Assembly (NCBI GenBank): GCA_938009335.1
Contig: CALLHT010000013.1
Coordinates: forward strand, 1 to 7,322
Length of the DNA: 7,322 nucleotides
Direction of reading: 5' to 3'
Source: an uncultured Rhizobiaceae group bacterium
GTDB taxonomy: Bacteria; Pseudomonadota; Alphaproteobacteria; Rhizobiales; Rhizobiaceae
Below, one piece after another: positions 5,721 to 7,322 of the stretch. The notes beneath the pieces were generated by a model, which saw only the letters and a list, made by a program, of their open reading frames with translations, did not search any database and had not been told where the DNA came from. The position numbers and the translations under genes are program-made. The number at the start of each line of letters is the position of its first letter. The first letter of the stretch is position 1.

Positions 5721-6941
5721 ATGAAAGTTTCTCCGCTTGCTCCAAAACTTTATCCAGAATTACCGCCGTTAACGGGTGTTAGTCTGGCGGCGGTTGAAGC
5801 GGGCATTAAATATGTCGGCCGCAAAGACCTGTGTTTGATAAAATTCGACAAGCCCGCAGAAATTGCTGGTGTTTTCACAACTTCTAAATGTCCTTCCGCA
5901 CCAGTCGATTGGTGCCGTAAGCATCTGGCCAAAGGCAAGGCGAATGCAATTATTGTGAACTCCGGCAATGCCAATGCATTTACGGGCAAACGGGGTGAGG
6001 AATCGGTAGCGCTCACGGCCAAAGCCACCAGCGCAGTTTTAGGCTGTAGTCCAAAGACTGTGTTCTTGGCATCAACAGGGGTCATCGGCGAGCCGCTGGA
6101 TACTGCTGGATTTGAAGAAAAAATCCGGATGGCGGAAGCAATCTTGTCTGAGCAAAAATGGCATGAAGCCGCGCAAGCAATCATGACCACGGACACCTAT
6201 CCGAAACTTGCAACGCGTAGTTTTGACGTGGATGGTACAACTTTTACGTTGAACGGGATTGCCAAAGGTTCGGGCATGATTGCGCCGGATATGGCGACCA
6301 TGCTTTCCTTTTTGGTCACAGATTTGCCTGTTGATCATAAAGTTTTACAGAAGCTCCTTTCGCGCAATACCAAAAGCACGTTCAATGCCGTTACCGTTGA
6401 TAGTGATACCTCTACCAGTGACACGGTCCTGTTGGCATCGTGTGGAGCGGGAAAGAAAATTACAGAACCCAATGATAAGCGGCTGAAGTCTTTCAAGGTG
6501 GCGTTGGAAGAAGTGATGCATGAGCTCTCTATGTTGCTCGTGCGTGATGGTGAAGGTGCCACTAAGCAGGTCGGTATCACGGTTAGCGGAGCCAAGACCA
6601 AACGCTCTGCCAAGCGCATTGCGTTTGCAATTGCTAATTCTCCTCTGGTCAAGACGGCGATTGCTGGTGAAGATGCCAACTGGGGGCGCATCGTCATGGC
6701 CGTTGGTAAAGCGGGTGAGCCTGCTGATCGCGACAAACTTCAAATCCAATTTGGTGATATTATCGTTGCACAGAACGGAGAGCGTGTTCCCGACTACAGC
6801 GAGGAAGACGCATCAAGAGTTATGCGGCAAGATGAGATCGAAATTGCCGTTGATCTTGGGATTGGCAAGGGAACTGCGAAAGTCTGGACCTGTGACCTAA
6901 CAAAAGAATATGTCGCGATTAATGGCGATTATCGAAGCTAG
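5721..6941 (+). CDS. argJ: Glutamate N-acetyltransferase / amino-acid acetyltransferase (ornithine acetyltransferase) ArgJ
   Basis: ArgJ moves the acetyl group from N-acetylornithine to glutamate, releasing ornithine and regenerating N-acetylglutamate in the cyclic arginine pathway; bifunctional forms also use acetyl-CoA. The 406-residue protein is full length. The self-cleavage motif KGSGMIAPDMATML (182-195) is intact; cleavage between Ala192 and Thr193 frees Thr193 as N-terminal nucleophile and yields the alpha and beta chains of the mature enzyme. Other family blocks are IIVNSGNANAFTG (77-89), STGVIGEPL (118-126, oxyanion region), MTTDTYPK (155-162), VDSDTSTSDT (226-235), VRDGEGATK (274-282), AGEDANWGRI (315-324) and the C-terminal AINGDYRS. 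Sequence alone does not tell whether it is mono- or bifunctional. The ATG at 5721 follows GAAGG at 5705-5709, a somewhat long spacing of 11 bases. It starts 21 bases after secA and is followed by a GNAT gene, so it is probably read from the secA promoter. Confidence 0.98.
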   Translation: MKVSPLAPKLYPELPPLTGVSLAAVEAGIKYVGRKDLCLIKFDKPAEIAGVFTTSKCPSAPVDWCRKHLAKGKANAIIVNSGNANAFTGKRGEESVALTAKATSAVLGCSPKTVFLASTGVIGEPLDTAGFEEKIRMAEAILSEQKWHEAAQAIMTTDTYPKLATRSFDVDGTTFTLNGIAKGSGMIAPDMATMLSFLVTDLPVDHKVLQKLLSRNTKSTFNAVTVDSDTSTSDTVLLASCGAGKKITEPNDKRLKSFKVALEEVMHELSMLLVRDGEGATKQVGITVSGAKTKRSAKRIAFAIANSPLVKTAIAGEDANWGRIVMAVGKAGEPADRDKLQIQFGDIIVAQNGERVPDYSEEDASRVMRQDEIEIAVDLGIGKGTAKVWTCDLTKEYVAINGDYRS

Positions 6942-6986
6942 ATAATACAGACGAGTTTCAATCGCTGGGGCGAAAAGGATAGATTA

Positions 6987-7322
6987 ATGCAGTTTTTGGC
7001 TCAAGTGAGGCGCCTTGAGGCGGTTAGCTTTCGCTCCTTTCCGGCTACGTCTACGCATTATGATGGCACTTGGGCGCTACGCCTGACTGCGGGGCATCCC
7101 GCCAAGCGATTGAACTCCGTTAACCCCCTCGACCCATCAGACCATGCTTTTGTTGATGCTCGGCTCGAACTTGCGAAACGACGGTTTGATAGTTTCGGAC
7201 GCCCACTTGTTTTTCGTCAATCTCCATTAGCACCACCTGAACTCGAAGCTTTGCTGGATGATCGTGGGTGGGCGCGTTTTGATGAGAGTATTGTTATGAT
7301 GCTCGATTTGAGCCGTCTGGAT
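6987..7322 (+). CDS. GNAT-family N-acetyltransferase (5' part, runs off the right edge)
   Basis: The frame is open for 112 codons from ATG 6987 to the last base, with no stop inside the window. AAAAGG at 6973-6978 gives a good Shine-Dalgarno sequence 8 bases upstream. The N-terminus reads RRLEAVSFRSFPA (8-20), then HYDGTWALRL (24-33) and TAGHPAKRLNSVNPLD (34-49). I recognise this block from a GNAT acetyltransferase that commonly follows argJ in Hyphomicrobiales, often with a mutT-type NUDIX gene after it. The acetyl-CoA-binding motif (R/Q-x-x-G-x-G/A) should lie beyond the window edge, so the GNAT call rests on N-terminal similarity and position. It begins 45 bases after argJ with no terminator between and is probably in the secA-argJ transcript. 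The substrate is unknown; placement beside argJ does not prove a role in arginine synthesis. Confidence 0.75.
   Translation, partial: MQFLAQVRRLEAVSFRSFPATSTHYDGTWALRLTAGHPAKRLNSVNPLDPSDHAFVDARLELAKRRFDSFGRPLVFRQSPLAPPELEALLDDRGWARFDESIVMMLDLSRLD

Overview
The window is an ordinary stretch of chromosome from an alphaproteobacterium, most likely of the order Hyphomicrobiales (Rhizobiales). Three things point there: the protein sequences (SecA with the alphaproteobacterial charged insert in its second nucleotide-binding domain, and a YafK-type L,D-transpeptidase with a long Ala/Pro/Thr-rich tail), the gene order (accA, L,D-transpeptidase, periplasmic parvulin, divergent secA, argJ, GNAT acetyltransferase), and the roughly balanced base composition, which is lower in GC than most soil rhizobia. 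The order-level call is recall of familiar sequence types and synteny, not a search result.

Layout. Positions 1-549 hold the 3' part of accA, the carboxyltransferase alpha subunit of acetyl-CoA carboxylase. After a 140-base gap with a plausible extended -10 promoter comes a secreted lipoprotein of the YafK/YkuD family (690-1868, TTG start). It converges on a periplasmic PpiC/SurA-like peptidyl-prolyl isomerase on the minus strand (1915-2772), with an 8-bp-stem terminator hairpin between the two. A 254-base divergent intergenic region (2773-3026) separates the isomerase from secA (3027-5699). It carries a good sigma70-type promoter for secA, a possible 15-codon leader ORF and several small dyads next to the secA ribosome-binding site; I found no convincing promoter for the isomerase in it. 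secA is followed after 21 bases by argJ (5721-6941) and, 45 bases later, by the start of a GNAT-family acetyltransferase that runs off the right edge (6987-7322). These three genes look co-transcribed.

How the genes relate. Most products are core housekeeping: fatty-acid precursor supply (AccA), Sec-dependent export (SecA), folding of exported proteins (parvulin), envelope/peptidoglycan attachment (YafK-type enzyme) and arginine biosynthesis (ArgJ). SecA, the parvulin and the lipoprotein share an export and envelope theme. No mobile element, CRISPR array, RNA gene, defence island or phage gene was seen. I did not find an undescribed system; the parts most worth a second look are the secA leader and the YafK-like lipoprotein.
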